DNA of 64,000 bases from Khoudiadiopia massiliensis (GTDB lineage: Bacteria; Bacillota; Clostridia; Tissierellales; Peptoniphilaceae): positions 62,001 to 126,000 of the forward strand of contig OKQS01000001.1 in the NCBI GenBank assembly GCA_900290095.1, in the 5' to 3' direction. Below, one piece after another: positions 45,055-54,386 of this stretch (the stretch's first letter is position 1; each line of letters starts with the position of its first letter). The position numbers and the translations under genes were made by a program. Under the pieces are notes generated by a model. That model saw nothing but the letters and a program-made list of their open reading frames with translations. It did no database searches and was not told where the DNA came from.

Positions 45055-46584
45055 ATGAGCCTTTACCTTAATGATTTTAAAAAACTTTTAAATATTAAAG
45101 TCGAAAATGATTTTAACCCTGTAATCGGGTCGATATCATATGATTCCAGGCAGGTTCGAGATGGCTGTCTCTTTATTTGTAAGGGCAGGGCTTTTAAGAA
45201 ATCTTTCCTCGAAAGCGCCATTAAGAAGGGGGCCCTTGCCTATATTTCAGAAGTTGATTACGGTATGAATATTGAGTGCCTGAAAGTTGATGATATAAGG
45301 GCTTGTTTGGCAGACATTGCCGCCCTTTTCTATGCCAATCCCCAGAAAGACCTGAGTATTATAGGCGTTACCGGGACTAAGGGGAAAACCAGCACCGTAA
45401 GCTACATACATCATATTTTAAGCTTATATAACAAAAAGAAGGGATTGGAGGCTCCTGCACTTTTGTCATCATCAATAAATTTTGATGGCAGAGAGTCTGC
45501 CGAGGCCCGGCTCACAACACCCGAGCCTATTGAACTCTTTTCTTTTATGAGAAGGGCGGTTGATAACGGGGTTAAAACCCTGGTTATGGAGGTGTCTTCC
45601 CAGGCCTTAAAATATGGGCGATGTAAGGGTTTGAGATTTGACATGGCGGGTTTTTTGAATATTTCACCTGATCATATATCAAGCATAGAGCATAGAGATT
45701 TCGAGGACTATTTTTCTTCTAAGCTTAAGATTTTTCAACAGAGTGACCGGGCCTTTGTAAATATGTCATCCGATAAAATAGGCAGAATACTTGCAGAAGC
45801 GAAAAAATGCAGCAAGGTAATTAAATTGCAAGTTCTTGAGGATAAAAACAGTCCGACGGATGCCGATTATATGGCCTGTAACCTGAAAGATGACCGACAG
45901 GGCTTCAGTATGGATCTGTTTGTCAGGAAAAAGGATGAGCTTGTAGAGTTAAGAAAAAATCTATATGTTAACTCTTTCGGCTTTTACAATGGAGAAAATG
46001 CTCTAATGGCCATCGCCATGACAAGTTCAATGGGTGTGGACTTGTCCTGCATTGAGGAAGCCTTAGGGAAAATTGATCTCAAAGGAAGGTCAAAATATTT
46101 CTCCACAAAGGATGGGGGAATAAAGATCATGGTCGACTACGCCCACAACGGCCTAAGTTTCTTAAGCGTACTTAAAGAGGCCAAAAGGCGCTTTCCTGAC
46201 AGGCGTATAGTAGCTCTCTTCGGTGCTACCGGGGACAAGGGGAGGAACAGAAGGTTTGATTTGGGGAGAATTGCAGGAACTATGGCAGACTTCTCATTTA
46301 TTTGCGAGGACGATCCGGGCTCTGAAGACCCTATGGAAATAAGCAAGATTATAGGTTCGGCAATTGAGGAACAAGGGGGCCAATACTGCATAATTATAGA
46401 TAGGCAAAAGGCCTTCGAGGCCGCTATGAAGGATGCGGCCGACCGATGGGAAAAAGGAGAAAAAAGCCTGGTAATGCTTCTTGGCAAGGGGGATGCGGAA
46501 TTCCAGATCGAAAATGGCCGGAGGGTTCCGGAAATTTCAGACTTTGACAAGGCCGCTCAATGGATTGAGGAATTCGGAAAATAG
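45055..46584 (+). CDS. murE: MurE-type UDP-MurNAc-tripeptide ligase
   Basis: Adds the third amino acid to UDP-MurNAc-L-Ala-D-Glu in peptidoglycan synthesis. The 509 residues have the Mur domain order: N-terminal UDP-binding domain (SYDSRQVRDGCLF), ATP P-loop GVTGTKGKT (104-112), TTPEP, MEVSSQAL, SPDHISSIEH with nearby Lys223 (SSKLKIF), YNGENALMAI and DYAHN. The amino-acid selectivity loop is DDPGSEDP (419-426), not DNPR, so diaminopimelate is unlikely and Lys or ornithine is more probable. CAGGGAGA precedes the ATG. Its last 28 bases overlap the convergent tmcAL. Confidence 0.88.
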   Translation: MSLYLNDFKKLLNIKVENDFNPVIGSISYDSRQVRDGCLFICKGRAFKKSFLESAIKKGALAYISEVDYGMNIECLKVDDIRACLADIAALFYANPQKDLSIIGVTGTKGKTSTVSYIHHILSLYNKKKGLEAPALLSSSINFDGRESAEARLTTPEPIELFSFMRRAVDNGVKTLVMEVSSQALKYGRCKGLRFDMAGFLNISPDHISSIEHRDFEDYFSSKLKIFQQSDRAFVNMSSDKIGRILAEAKKCSKVIKLQVLEDKNSPTDADYMACNLKDDRQGFSMDLFVRKKDELVELRKNLYVNSFGFYNGENALMAIAMTSSMGVDLSCIEEALGKIDLKGRSKYFSTKDGGIKIMVDYAHNGLSFLSVLKEAKRRFPDRRIVALFGATGDKGRNRRFDLGRIAGTMADFSFICEDDPGSEDPMEISKIIGSAIEEQGGQYCIIIDRQKAFEAAMKDAADRWEKGEKSLVMLLGKGDAEFQIENGRRVPEISDFDKAAQWIEEFGK

Positions 46585-47705
46585 TATTTTTGTAAATTGT
46601 CGAGCTTAGGGTCCAGACCGTTAATGTAGTAATAGAGGTCATGGGCCCTTCTTTCTATATCAAGAAGTTCCAATGAATCGGGATCAAGGTTGAAAGAAGC
46701 TTTTTTCTGTATGACAGGGTGATTAATCCTGCTCAATAGGGCCCGGCCCTTTTCATTGAAGGCCAGGGGACGGATATAAGAGATTTGGCTAAGTCTGTGC
46801 TTTTTTATTTTCAGCAAGGCGGAAAGGATCATCCTGCGGTAGCGGGACCTGCTCTGTCGCTTATTTGACGCCATGGAGACAGCCTCTTCAAGGCTTGATG
46901 TCCTTTCAAGGCAGGAATATAGCCGATCTTCCATACCCTTTTCATGGTGGGCCACCTCTCTCCAATCGATGGGGTCTAAAATTGCTCTCATCTTTAAATA
47001 GTCATAAAAAGGATCCATACTGTCGGAAAAGGGCCCCGCTTTAACAAGATTATATGCAGGAAGGTCAGCAGGATTGAGAGTCTTATCTTTAATAGCCTGA
47101 CGTATTGCGCTTGCAGAAGTTGCACTTGACTTGGGGTCGTGATCTCCTAGAAAAACCTCTCTTTTTAATGCAAAAACATCATAGTCAAGCGAAAGCTTGT
47201 CCATGGCGAGGAGATAGTTATAGGCCATAATCTGGTTGCCCATTAAATCGGTAGCCAGAGCCTTTTCATGGGCCTGCCTGTAGGACAAGCCGGACTTTAT
47301 ATAGTCGGCAATTTCTGCCTGAGTATTTATATTTTTATAAATTTCAAGCATCTGTTTGGGATTATTAACAAAGAAGGACTCCTCAGCTGAAAAGGCCAGA
47401 CCCTCGATCTGATCTATAAGCGACAGGCACTTGATGCCGCCGTAGGCGAAGCCTGAGGCCGACTGTAGAACATAGGCCTGGGGGATTTCAATAATCAGAT
47501 CAAAGCCTAAAGAGACGGCCATTTTAGCCCTGGTCCAGGGATCCAGAACAGCAGGCCTGCCCCTCTGGACAAAGCAGGATGACATGGCTCCAACCAGACA
47601 AATTTCACCTGAATCTTTGGAAAAATGATTTTTTGTTTCCTCAATCAGGCGGACATGGCCGGCATGGATGGGATTAAGTTCGCAAACAATTCCTACAGCT
47701 TTCAT
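46557..47705 (-). CDS. tmcAL: tRNA(Met) cytidine acetate ligase TmcAL
   Basis: Forms N4-acetylcytidine at the wobble base of elongator tRNA-Met from acetate and ATP. The 382 residues have the nucleotidyltransferase HxGH motif in ELNPIHAGHVRL, FVQRGRPAVLD, ALQSASGFAYGG-type sequence (seen as LQSASGFAYGG) and the C-terminal LELLDIERRAHDLYY. AAAGGAGAG precedes the ATG. Located between murE and rpmF on the opposite strand; its 3' end runs 28 bases into murE. Confidence 0.93.
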   Translation of the reverse strand: MKAVGIVCELNPIHAGHVRLIEETKNHFSKDSGEICLVGAMSSCFVQRGRPAVLDPWTRAKMAVSLGFDLIIEIPQAYVLQSASGFAYGGIKCLSLIDQIEGLAFSAEESFFVNNPKQMLEIYKNINTQAEIADYIKSGLSYRQAHEKALATDLMGNQIMAYNYLLAMDKLSLDYDVFALKREVFLGDHDPKSSATSASAIRQAIKDKTLNPADLPAYNLVKAGPFSDSMDPFYDYLKMRAILDPIDWREVAHHEKGMEDRLYSCLERTSSLEEAVSMASNKRQSRSRYRRMILSALLKIKKHRLSQISYIRPLAFNEKGRALLSRINHPVIQKKASFNLDPDSLELLDIERRAHDLYYYINGLDPKLDNLQKYYFPNSSIH

Positions 47706-47725
47706 AAACTCTCCTTTATAGTATG

Positions 47726-47754
47726 ATTATAAGCGAGATTTAGGATAAAATAAA
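47726..47754 (-). promoter_or_regulatory. Putative promoter of tmcAL
   Basis: On the minus strand, perfect TATAAT (47731 to 47726) with a weak -35 TTTATT (47754 to 47749) at 17 bases. It lies 20 bases upstream of the tmcAL ATG. Confidence 0.45.
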
Positions 47755-47790
47755 AAATTGAGGTCGTGAAATTAATAAATCTGCATAAAC

Positions 47791-47819
47791 TTGACAGGAA
47801 GACCTTAGATAGTTATAAT
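47791..47819 (+). promoter_or_regulatory. Consensus sigma-A promoter of rpmF
   Basis: TTGACA (47791-47796), a 17-base spacer and TATAAT (47814-47819), a perfect match to consensus in both hexamers. Transcription would start about 42 bases before the rpmF ATG. It is divergent from the tmcAL promoter. Confidence 0.9.
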
Positions 47820-47867
47820 TTTGATGTTATTCATAAATTAAGATATTCGAAGGAGGAGGTGTTCATC

Positions 47868-48050
47868 ATGGCAGTGCCCAAACGCAAAACTTCGAAAACA
47901 AGAAGAGACAAGAGAAGAGCTTCGTCCTATCGCTTAAAAACATATGCTACATCGGCTTGCCCCAACTGTGGAGAACCGAAATTGCCGCATCATGTTTGCC
48001 CTAATTGCGGTTATTATGATGGAAAAGAAGTGATCGAAGTTGGCGAGTAA
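47868..48050 (+). CDS. rpmF: 50S ribosomal protein L32, zinc type
   Basis: Large-subunit ribosomal protein. The 60 residues start [19 protein letters not shown] and carry a zinc ribbon CPNCG...CPNCG near residues 31-47. The ATG at 47868 is set by AAGGAGGAGGTG; an in-frame upstream start at 47766 would precede the promoter. It has its own promoter and terminator. The yceD (DUF177) gene that usually precedes rpmF is missing. Confidence 0.97.
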   Translation: MAVPKRKTSKTRRDKRRASSYRLKTYATSACPNCGEPKLPHHVCPNCGYYDGKEVIEVGE

Positions 48051-48062
48051 TCGCCTGGCAAG

Positions 48063-48095
48063 AGTGCAGAGTCCTTTGGGGCCTGCACTTTTTTT
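48063..48095 (+). terminator. Terminator after rpmF
   Basis: Seven-base perfect outer stem AGTGCAG (48063-48069) with 48083-48089, a weaker inner pairing, and a T7 run (48089-48095). Confidence 0.85.
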
Positions 48096-48168
48096 GAATT
48101 CAGTAAGTGAAGACTGCATATAAGTCCCGCTATAAATTAGTCTCTGAAATATACGATTTGAGGAAAAT

Positions 48169-49182
48169 ATGACAAAAATAGTTATAGACACACTGGGATC
48201 CGACCTGGGCTGCCAAATGGTGGCTAAAGGGGTGGACTTAGCCATGAGAGAAGATGATTCCTTCCAAGCGGTTCTTGTTGGACCGGAAAAGCTTATGAGC
48301 CGATATTTGCTTAACCATAAGGACAGGATTGAATATATAGATACGGATGAAGAAATAGACAACAACGAGTCACCTGTAAGTGCAATAAGAACAAAGAAGA
48401 ACTCTTCTATGGTCTTGGCATTTAACAGACTGAATGATGACGATTGTCATGCTCTCTTGTCAGCCGGATCCACCGGGGGCCTTTTAGCCGGGGCCAGCCT
48501 GATAACAAGGAGGATCAGAGGGATAAAAAGGTGCTGTTTGGCCGGGATCCTTCCCCAGTTGGATGGGGGTTCTTTGATTCTAGCCGACTGCGGAGCCAAT
48601 ATGGACACAAGTCCTCTAATGCTTTTTCAATTTGCCCTTCTTGCCTCGGTCTATGCTTCAGAGGTCTTAAAGGAAGAAAATCCGAGGATCGGCCTTCTAT
48701 CAGTCGGGTCTGAGGACCATAAAGGAGATAAGAGAACCCTGGAAACTCACAATTTATTGAAAAACTCTAATTTAAATTTTATAGGCAATATTGAAGCCAG
48801 GGACATATTAAATTCAAATTGCCAAGTCCTAATAAGCGACGGTTTCTCAGGAAATATAGCAGTAAAGACAATTGAAGGCACTGCAAAGGCCTTAATGACC
48901 CTACTTAAGACAACAATGTACCAAAGCTTGAAGGGGAAAGTGGCCGGCCTATTAATTAAGGAACCTCTAAAGAAGGCCCTGGCCCCAATGGACTACAGAA
49001 ACCATGGGGGAGCTCCTCTTATGGGGGCCAGAAAGGCCGTTTATAAGGCTCACGGCAATTCAGATGACAAGACTTTTGCCTTGTCAATTAAGGAGTGCTT
49101 AACCTATGCAAGGTCCGGTATGGAGGATAAGGTTAAGAGGGTTATTTCGGAAATGGGAACAATTGATGGCAGCGATGAATAG
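48169..49182 (+). CDS. plsX: Phosphate acyltransferase PlsX
   Basis: Interconverts acyl-ACP and acyl-phosphate, supplying PlsY for phosphatidic acid. The 337 residues have IDTLGSDLG in the position of the usual DAMGGD motif, SAGSTGGLLAGA, the substrate-site ADCGANMDTSP, and SDGFSGNIAVKTIEG followed by a C-terminal helix-rich part. GAGGAAAA precedes the ATG. It is followed directly by rnc; the fab genes and acpP that often lie between are not here. Acyl-phosphate from FakA/FakB would enter at this step. Confidence 0.94.
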   Translation: MTKIVIDTLGSDLGCQMVAKGVDLAMREDDSFQAVLVGPEKLMSRYLLNHKDRIEYIDTDEEIDNNESPVSAIRTKKNSSMVLAFNRLNDDDCHALLSAGSTGGLLAGASLITRRIRGIKRCCLAGILPQLDGGSLILADCGANMDTSPLMLFQFALLASVYASEVLKEENPRIGLLSVGSEDHKGDKRTLETHNLLKNSNLNFIGNIEARDILNSNCQVLISDGFSGNIAVKTIEGTAKALMTLLKTTMYQSLKGKVAGLLIKEPLKKALAPMDYRNHGGAPLMGARKAVYKAHGNSDDKTFALSIKECLTYARSGMEDKVKRVISEMGTIDGSDE

Positions 49183-49891
49183 TATGGATGATTTAAAGAC
49201 AAAATTGGATGATTTTCAAAAGCGGCGGGGCTATTATTTTAAAAACATATCCTTGCTTGAAAGGGCCCTTGTCCACAGGTCATATATAAATGAAACCAGC
49301 AAAAACCGCCTGATGTCCAATGAAAGATTGGAATTTTTGGGAGATGCCGTATGCGAGCTCATTGTTTCAGACATACTCTTTAAAAAATTTCCTGATATGG
49401 GGGAAGGGGTTTTAACTGATAAAAGGATTAAGGCGGTTTGCCAACCTTCTTTTGCCTTTTTGGCCACGGATTGGGGCCTGGACAGGCTTTTGATACTTGG
49501 AAAAGGTGAAGAGATGCAGGGAGGCAGAAACAAAGATTCCATCCTTTCAGATTGTTTTGAAGCCGTTTGCGGGGCAATATACCTGGATGGGGGCTACGAA
49601 TTTCTGTATTCGGAGTTTGACAGGTTCCTACCGGGCCTTTTTGAGAAAGAAGCCCGAGCAAACAGTTTATATGAAAACTATAAATCCAAGCTTCAGGAAT
49701 TGGCTTTCAGAAAAAAGCTTGCACCTGTATATACATTAATAGAAGAGACCGGACCGGATCATAAAAAAACCTTTACCGTCCGTCTGGATATCTCAGGAAA
49801 AACTGTTTCTCAGGGCAGGGGCGGTTCCAAAAAAGAAGCTGAACAGGATGCCGCTAAAAACGCACTTGAACTTTTAACAGATAAGAAATAA
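49166..49891 (+). CDS. rnc: Ribonuclease III
   Basis: Double-stranded RNA endonuclease for rRNA and mRNA processing. Start choice is uncertain: ATG 49166 has GGGA seven bases upstream and overlaps plsX by 17 bases; ATGs at 49175 and 49184 are alternatives. From 49166 there are 241 residues with the nuclease signature NERLEFLGDAVCELIVSD, KAVCQPSFA, DCFEAVCGAIYLDGG with catalytic Asp/Glu, and a C-terminal dsRNA-binding domain (NYKSKLQELA to GGSKKEAEQDAAKNALELL, given here only by ends). It is followed by smc, as in B. subtilis. Confidence 0.94.
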   Translation: MAAMNSMDDLKTKLDDFQKRRGYYFKNISLLERALVHRSYINETSKNRLMSNERLEFLGDAVCELIVSDILFKKFPDMGEGVLTDKRIKAVCQPSFAFLATDWGLDRLLILGKGEEMQGGRNKDSILSDCFEAVCGAIYLDGGYEFLYSEFDRFLPGLFEKEARANSLYENYKSKLQELAFRKKLAPVYTLIEETGPDHKKTFTVRLDISGKTVSQGRGGSKKEAEQDAAKNALELLTDKK

Positions 49892-49914
49892 TAATTTTAC
49901 GAATAGGGTGAACA

Positions 49915-52900
49915 ATGCTTAGACTCAAATACATAGAGATGTACGGCTTCAAGTCCTTTGCTGAAAAGACCAGATTAAATTTTGACAGGGATTTTGTTGC
50001 TGTTGTCGGACCAAACGGTTCGGGAAAATCGAATATATCAGATGCGGTGAGGTGGGTTCTTGGAGAAATGTCCGCGAAAACCCTTCGCGGAGATAAGATG
50101 GAGGACGTAATCTTTGCCGGAACATCTCAAAAGAAGGCTATGAACATGTCTATGGTCACCCTTGCCCTGGATAATTCGGAAGGTGACATTGACCTGCCTT
50201 ATGAAGAAGTCCATATCTCAAGGAAGGTCTTCAGGTCCGGTGAGAGCCAGTACTTTATAAACAAGAATAAGGTCAGGCGCAAGGATGTCAGGGAGCTCTT
50301 CTTTGACACGGGAATCGGCCAGGAGGGCTACTCCCTCATAGGCCAGGGTAGGATTGAAGATATACTCTCGTCCCAAAGCGAGGACAGAAGAAAGATTTTT
50401 GACGAGGCCGCAGGCATTGCCAAATATAAATATAAAAAAGACGAGGCCCAAAGAAGGCTTGATAAAACAGAAGAAAACCTCGAGATTTTCACAACTGATC
50501 TTAGGGGAAAGGTCCAGGAAGAAAAAATCCTTAAAAGGCAGGCGGAAAATGCCAGAAAAGGACTGGAATTGAGCCGGGCCTTGGAGATCAATGAGCTTTC
50601 CCTCCTGAAAAATGATTTGGACAAGATTAGGGAGTCGGACCTTGACCTCTCGGGTGAAAAAGAGAGGTTGGAGGCCGATTTAAAAGAACAATCCGACCTG
50701 CTTGACCGGGCCAATGAGCTTTTAGCCCCCTATAACTCCAAGTTGGAGGATATGGTAAACAGGAAAAGGGAGCTTATAGGTGAACGTGAGAGGATCAGGA
50801 ACAGGATTCAAAAGGCGGAAAAGGACCTTTCGGTAAAAAAGGAGCAGGTCTTTTTCTATAGGAAAGACCTGGAAAGATTGGAAAAGTCATGTAAAGACAG
50901 AAAGGCCGACATTGATAAGCTGAGGAATGAAAAGACCAAGGCTGAAGAAAGCCTGGAGACCAATAAAAAGAGCCTGGACGATCTCAGGGAAAAATTTCAG
51001 GCCCTAAGTCAGATAGAAGATTCGGAACAAATCAATAATGAGCTGGATGACCTGGTTAAGGAGAAGGAAAGGCTTAATGAAGCCCTGAATTTCCTTGAGT
51101 TTGAAAAGGACAGGACCTTGAAAGCTGACCAAGCCCTCTTGGCCCGCCAGAATGAAACCAGGAAAGAAAGAGATGCAAAGACCGGGGAAGTTGAAGCTTA
51201 TAAAAGTGAATTTGATTCCCTGGATTCAGATACTGAAAAGGTCTTAAAGACCATAGAAAAATATAATCAGGCCAAGGAAGAGAATAAAGAAGAAGCCGGA
51301 AGCCTTAATGAAAAAATTTCCGGAATCGACAAAGACCAAAGGGATAAGGAGAGGCAATCAGCTCAAGTATCATCGGAGTTGAGGCTTTTACAGTCCCTTC
51401 TGGAAAGCCATGAAGGTTACAATCGGCCTGTCAAAGAGCTTTTAAAAATAGCTGACAAGGACAGGAATATTGGTGGCAGGATGCTTGGAAGTTTGGCCGA
51501 TATGATTAATGTTAAACAGGGATATGAGAAGGCCATTGATGTGGCACTCGGAGGAGCCCTGCAAAACATTGTTGTTAGAAACAAGGATGATGCTAAATTT
51601 CTGATCAAACTTATAAAATCTAAAAACATTGGCAGGATAACTTTTTTGCCCTTGGACAGCATTGAGGGATCCAAGCCTGTTAGGCTTAATGAAAAGGAAG
51701 TAATTTGCTCGGCTGTTGACGCCCTGGAATATGATGACAAGTTGAGCCCGATAGTAGAGCACTTTCTGGCCAATACCCTTATAGTTGAGGACCTGGACAA
51801 GGCGGTAAAGCTGTCAGATAAAAAAACAAGGCCGGTGAGGATTGTAAGCCTTGACGGGGATGTCATAAACTCTTGGGGATCTATGGTCGGAGGCAGTATT
51901 TCAAGAAGAAGAGACGCCTCTTTAATCAACAGAAAAACCAGGATAAAAGAATTGGAAAAGTCCCTGGCTTTAATCGAGGACCAAATCAACCAATTGGAAA
52001 CAGGCCGTAAGGAATGCCTGGACCGCCTAAAGAAATTGGTTCTTGATAATGAAGACTATGATAAAAAGATTGACCTTGCCAGAAAGAGCCTGGATGAAAA
52101 TAAAGACAGGCTGGCCGAGCTTTCTCTGTCAATCAGCATGGGTCAAGAATTTATCAGGAATTTAGACTTAACCCTGGCCCAAAAGGTCGCCTATTCTCCC
52201 GAAGAATTCTCAGAGAAGAAGGAAGGGCTGGAGAAAAAAATCAAGGACAATGATGAGAAGCAGCTCGAACTTATAAAAAAACTGGAGGCCGGAAAACTGG
52301 AAGCGGGCCGCAGGGACAAGGAGAGGTCAATTATTGAGGAGAGGATATCCTATGCTCAAAGGGATCTTAATTTGACCGAGAATACATTTAACGAGATCTC
52401 CGAGCAGCTGGACCAGACCCTAATCACCTACGATCAGGATAATAGGGAAAAAAATGACCTGGTGGGGAAAATAGGAGAAAATGAAAAATTCATTGAGGAG
52501 GCGGAAGCCACACTCGAAAAGGGGAAGCTTGAGATAAAAAATCTCGAACAGGCCTCAGGTCAACTGGAGACCGATGAAAGCTCTCTGAGGCAAAAACTTG
52601 AAAAGCAGCTTACCATAAAAGAAAAATCTTCAGCCTTGAAAGGTGAGTTGGAAAACCAGCTATACAGGATAAATTTAAAGATTGACAGGGACAGGGAAAG
52701 AAAAGGCGAGCTCATTGATAATTACCTATCCCAATATGACATAAGCATGGAAGAGCTGGATTTCAAACTCGAAAAGCTTGAGCCCATAAAAACAAGCAGG
52801 TCCAAAGTGATTGAAATAAAACAGGACCTGTCGGCCATTGGCTTCTTTAATTATGAGTCAATCGAGGAGTATGAAAAACTTTCAGAGGAGATGGACTTTC

Positions 52901-53448
52901 TCCGCAAACAAATAGGGGATTTGAGGAGCTCGAAAGAAGATATCCTGGAGATGATCGAAGACTTGGACAGGACCATGGAAAGCCTCTTCCAAGACAGTTT
53001 CAAAAAAATCAATAAGGAATATAATCGGATATTCAAGATCCTCTTTGATGGGGGGCATGCAAGATTGACCCTTGATTCTGAAGATATACTCTCTGCAGGC
53101 ATTGATATCGAGGCCCAGCCTCCGGGAAAGAAACTGGAGAGCCTGGCTCTTCTATCAGGAGGCGAGAGGTCTATGACGGCCCTGGCCCTGCTTTTTGCCA
53201 TATTCTCGATCCATCCGACGCCATTCTGCATATTGGATGAGATTGATGCCTCACTTGATGAGGCCAATATAGGAAGGTATGTAAACTATCTTCAGACGCT
53301 CACGGAATCAACACAGTTTATAATTATCACTCATAGGAAGACCACCATGGAGCTTGCCGACACCCTTTATGGTATAACCATGGAGGAAGGGACGAGCAAG
53401 GCCATATATTTGGAAGTGGATGAATTGGAAGAGTCACTTATTGAATAG
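49915..53448 (+). CDS. smc: Chromosome segregation protein SMC
   Basis: Condensin ATPase that organises and separates chromosomes with ScpA/ScpB. The 1177 residues have Walker A GPNGSGKS (32-39), the Q-loop region (about 145), a first coiled coil (about 170-500), a hinge (about 505-665, with GGRMLGSLAD and MVGGSISRRRDASL), a second coiled coil, then the signature LLSGGERSMTALAL and Walker B FCILDEIDASLDEAN. The ribosome binding site is weak (AGGGTGA). It follows rnc by 23 bases and precedes ftsY by 8. No scpA or scpB is in the window. Confidence 0.97.
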   Translation: MLRLKYIEMYGFKSFAEKTRLNFDRDFVAVVGPNGSGKSNISDAVRWVLGEMSAKTLRGDKMEDVIFAGTSQKKAMNMSMVTLALDNSEGDIDLPYEEVHISRKVFRSGESQYFINKNKVRRKDVRELFFDTGIGQEGYSLIGQGRIEDILSSQSEDRRKIFDEAAGIAKYKYKKDEAQRRLDKTEENLEIFTTDLRGKVQEEKILKRQAENARKGLELSRALEINELSLLKNDLDKIRESDLDLSGEKERLEADLKEQSDLLDRANELLAPYNSKLEDMVNRKRELIGERERIRNRIQKAEKDLSVKKEQVFFYRKDLERLEKSCKDRKADIDKLRNEKTKAEESLETNKKSLDDLREKFQALSQIEDSEQINNELDDLVKEKERLNEALNFLEFEKDRTLKADQALLARQNETRKERDAKTGEVEAYKSEFDSLDSDTEKVLKTIEKYNQAKEENKEEAGSLNEKISGIDKDQRDKERQSAQVSSELRLLQSLLESHEGYNRPVKELLKIADKDRNIGGRMLGSLADMINVKQGYEKAIDVALGGALQNIVVRNKDDAKFLIKLIKSKNIGRITFLPLDSIEGSKPVRLNEKEVICSAVDALEYDDKLSPIVEHFLANTLIVEDLDKAVKLSDKKTRPVRIVSLDGDVINSWGSMVGGSISRRRDASLINRKTRIKELEKSLALIEDQINQLETGRKECLDRLKKLVLDNEDYDKKIDLARKSLDENKDRLAELSLSISMGQEFIRNLDLTLAQKVAYSPEEFSEKKEGLEKKIKDNDEKQLELIKKLEAGKLEAGRRDKERSIIEERISYAQRDLNLTENTFNEISEQLDQTLITYDQDNREKNDLVGKIGENEKFIEEAEATLEKGKLEIKNLEQASGQLETDESSLRQKLEKQLTIKEKSSALKGELENQLYRINLKIDRDRERKGELIDNYLSQYDISMEELDFKLEKLEPIKTSRSKVIEIKQDLSAIGFFNYESIEEYEKLSEEMDFLRKQIGDLRSSKEDILEMIEDLDRTMESLFQDSFKKINKEYNRIFKILFDGGHARLTLDSEDILSAGIDIEAQPPGKKLESLALLSGGERSMTALALLFAIFSIHPTPFCILDEIDASLDEANIGRYVNYLQTLTESTQFIIITHRKTTMELADTLYGITMEEGTSKAIYLEVDELEESLIE

Positions 53449-53456
53449 GAGGTTAT

Positions 53457-54371
53457 ATGTCTTTTTTTGATAGATTGAAAAGAGGCCTGAGTAAAACCAG
53501 AGAAAGTTTTGCCGGGGCTGTTGACAATATTATTTACGGCAAGGCCAAGATTGATGATGAGACCTTCGAGGATTTGGAAGCCAGCCTAGTTATGGCTGAT
53601 ATAGGCTATGAATCTTCAATGGATATAATTGATGAGTTAAGGGACAAGGTAGCCGCAGAGCGGATAAGGGAGCCTGAGGGCATCAGGACAGCCCTGACAG
53701 ATATAATGGCGGATAAGCTCATAAAGGACTCGTCCGACAATGCCATTCTCAGCCGCAAGGAGCCGACCGTTATTTTGGTAATCGGTGTCAACGGGGTGGG
53801 AAAAACAACAACAATAGGTAAGATGGCCAAGTTTCTAAAGGAAGAAGGAAAATCTGTTCTCTTATGCGCTGCCGATACTTTCAGGGCTGCAGCCATTGAA
53901 CAGCTGGATACCTGGTCACAGAGATCAGGCGTAGATATCATTAAGCATGAAGAAGGGGCTGATCCCGCATCTGTTGTCTTTGACGGAATCCATGCAGCCA
54001 AGGCCAGGGCATGCGACGTTCTTATTATTGATACAGCGGGCAGGCTCCATAACAAGAAGAACCTGATGGATGAGCTTGAAAAGATCAACAGGATAATAGA
54101 CAGGGAATTCCCTGCCGCATATAAAGAATCTTTATTGGTTCTTGATGCAGGCACCGGACAGAACGCTCTGATGCAGGCCAAGGCTTTTAACGAGGTGACC
54201 GGGCTTACCGGAATTATCCTTACAAAGCTGGACGGAACAGGAAAAGGCGGGGTAATCTATCCCCTCCAGCATGAACTAAAGTTACCTGTTAAGTGGATAG
54301 GGGTTGGTGAAGGTATAGACGATTTGAGGCCCTTTAATGCGGAGGAGTTTGTTGCAGCCATTTTCAGCTAA
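53457..54371 (+). CDS. ftsY: Signal recognition particle receptor FtsY
   Basis: SRP receptor GTPase that brings ribosomes with membrane proteins to the translocon. In the 304 residues, a short N-terminal helix (MSFFDRLKRGLSKTRESF) replaces the long acidic domain of enterobacteria. The NG domain carries G1 GVNGVGKTT (about 112-120), CAADTFRAAAIEQL, G3 DTAGRLHNK and G4 TKLDGTGKGG, where Gly replaces the usual Ala. GGAGG precedes the ATG. It lies between smc and a small membrane-protein gene, upstream of ylxM-ffh. Confidence 0.97.
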   Translation: MSFFDRLKRGLSKTRESFAGAVDNIIYGKAKIDDETFEDLEASLVMADIGYESSMDIIDELRDKVAAERIREPEGIRTALTDIMADKLIKDSSDNAILSRKEPTVILVIGVNGVGKTTTIGKMAKFLKEEGKSVLLCAADTFRAAAIEQLDTWSQRSGVDIIKHEEGADPASVVFDGIHAAKARACDVLIIDTAGRLHNKKNLMDELEKINRIIDREFPAAYKESLLVLDAGTGQNALMQAKAFNEVTGLTGIILTKLDGTGKGGVIYPLQHELKLPVKWIGVGEGIDDLRPFNAEEFVAAIFS

Positions 54372-54386
54372 ACAAGAGGAGGTCAC

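Noticed and set aside
51417-51989. 190-codon minus-strand ORF inside smc
   Set aside because: Antisense shadow of the smc hinge region; Ser/Leu-rich as expected from the complement of charged coding.
53606-54181. 191-codon minus-strand ORF inside ftsY
   Set aside because: Antisense shadow of the GTPase domain; no start signal.
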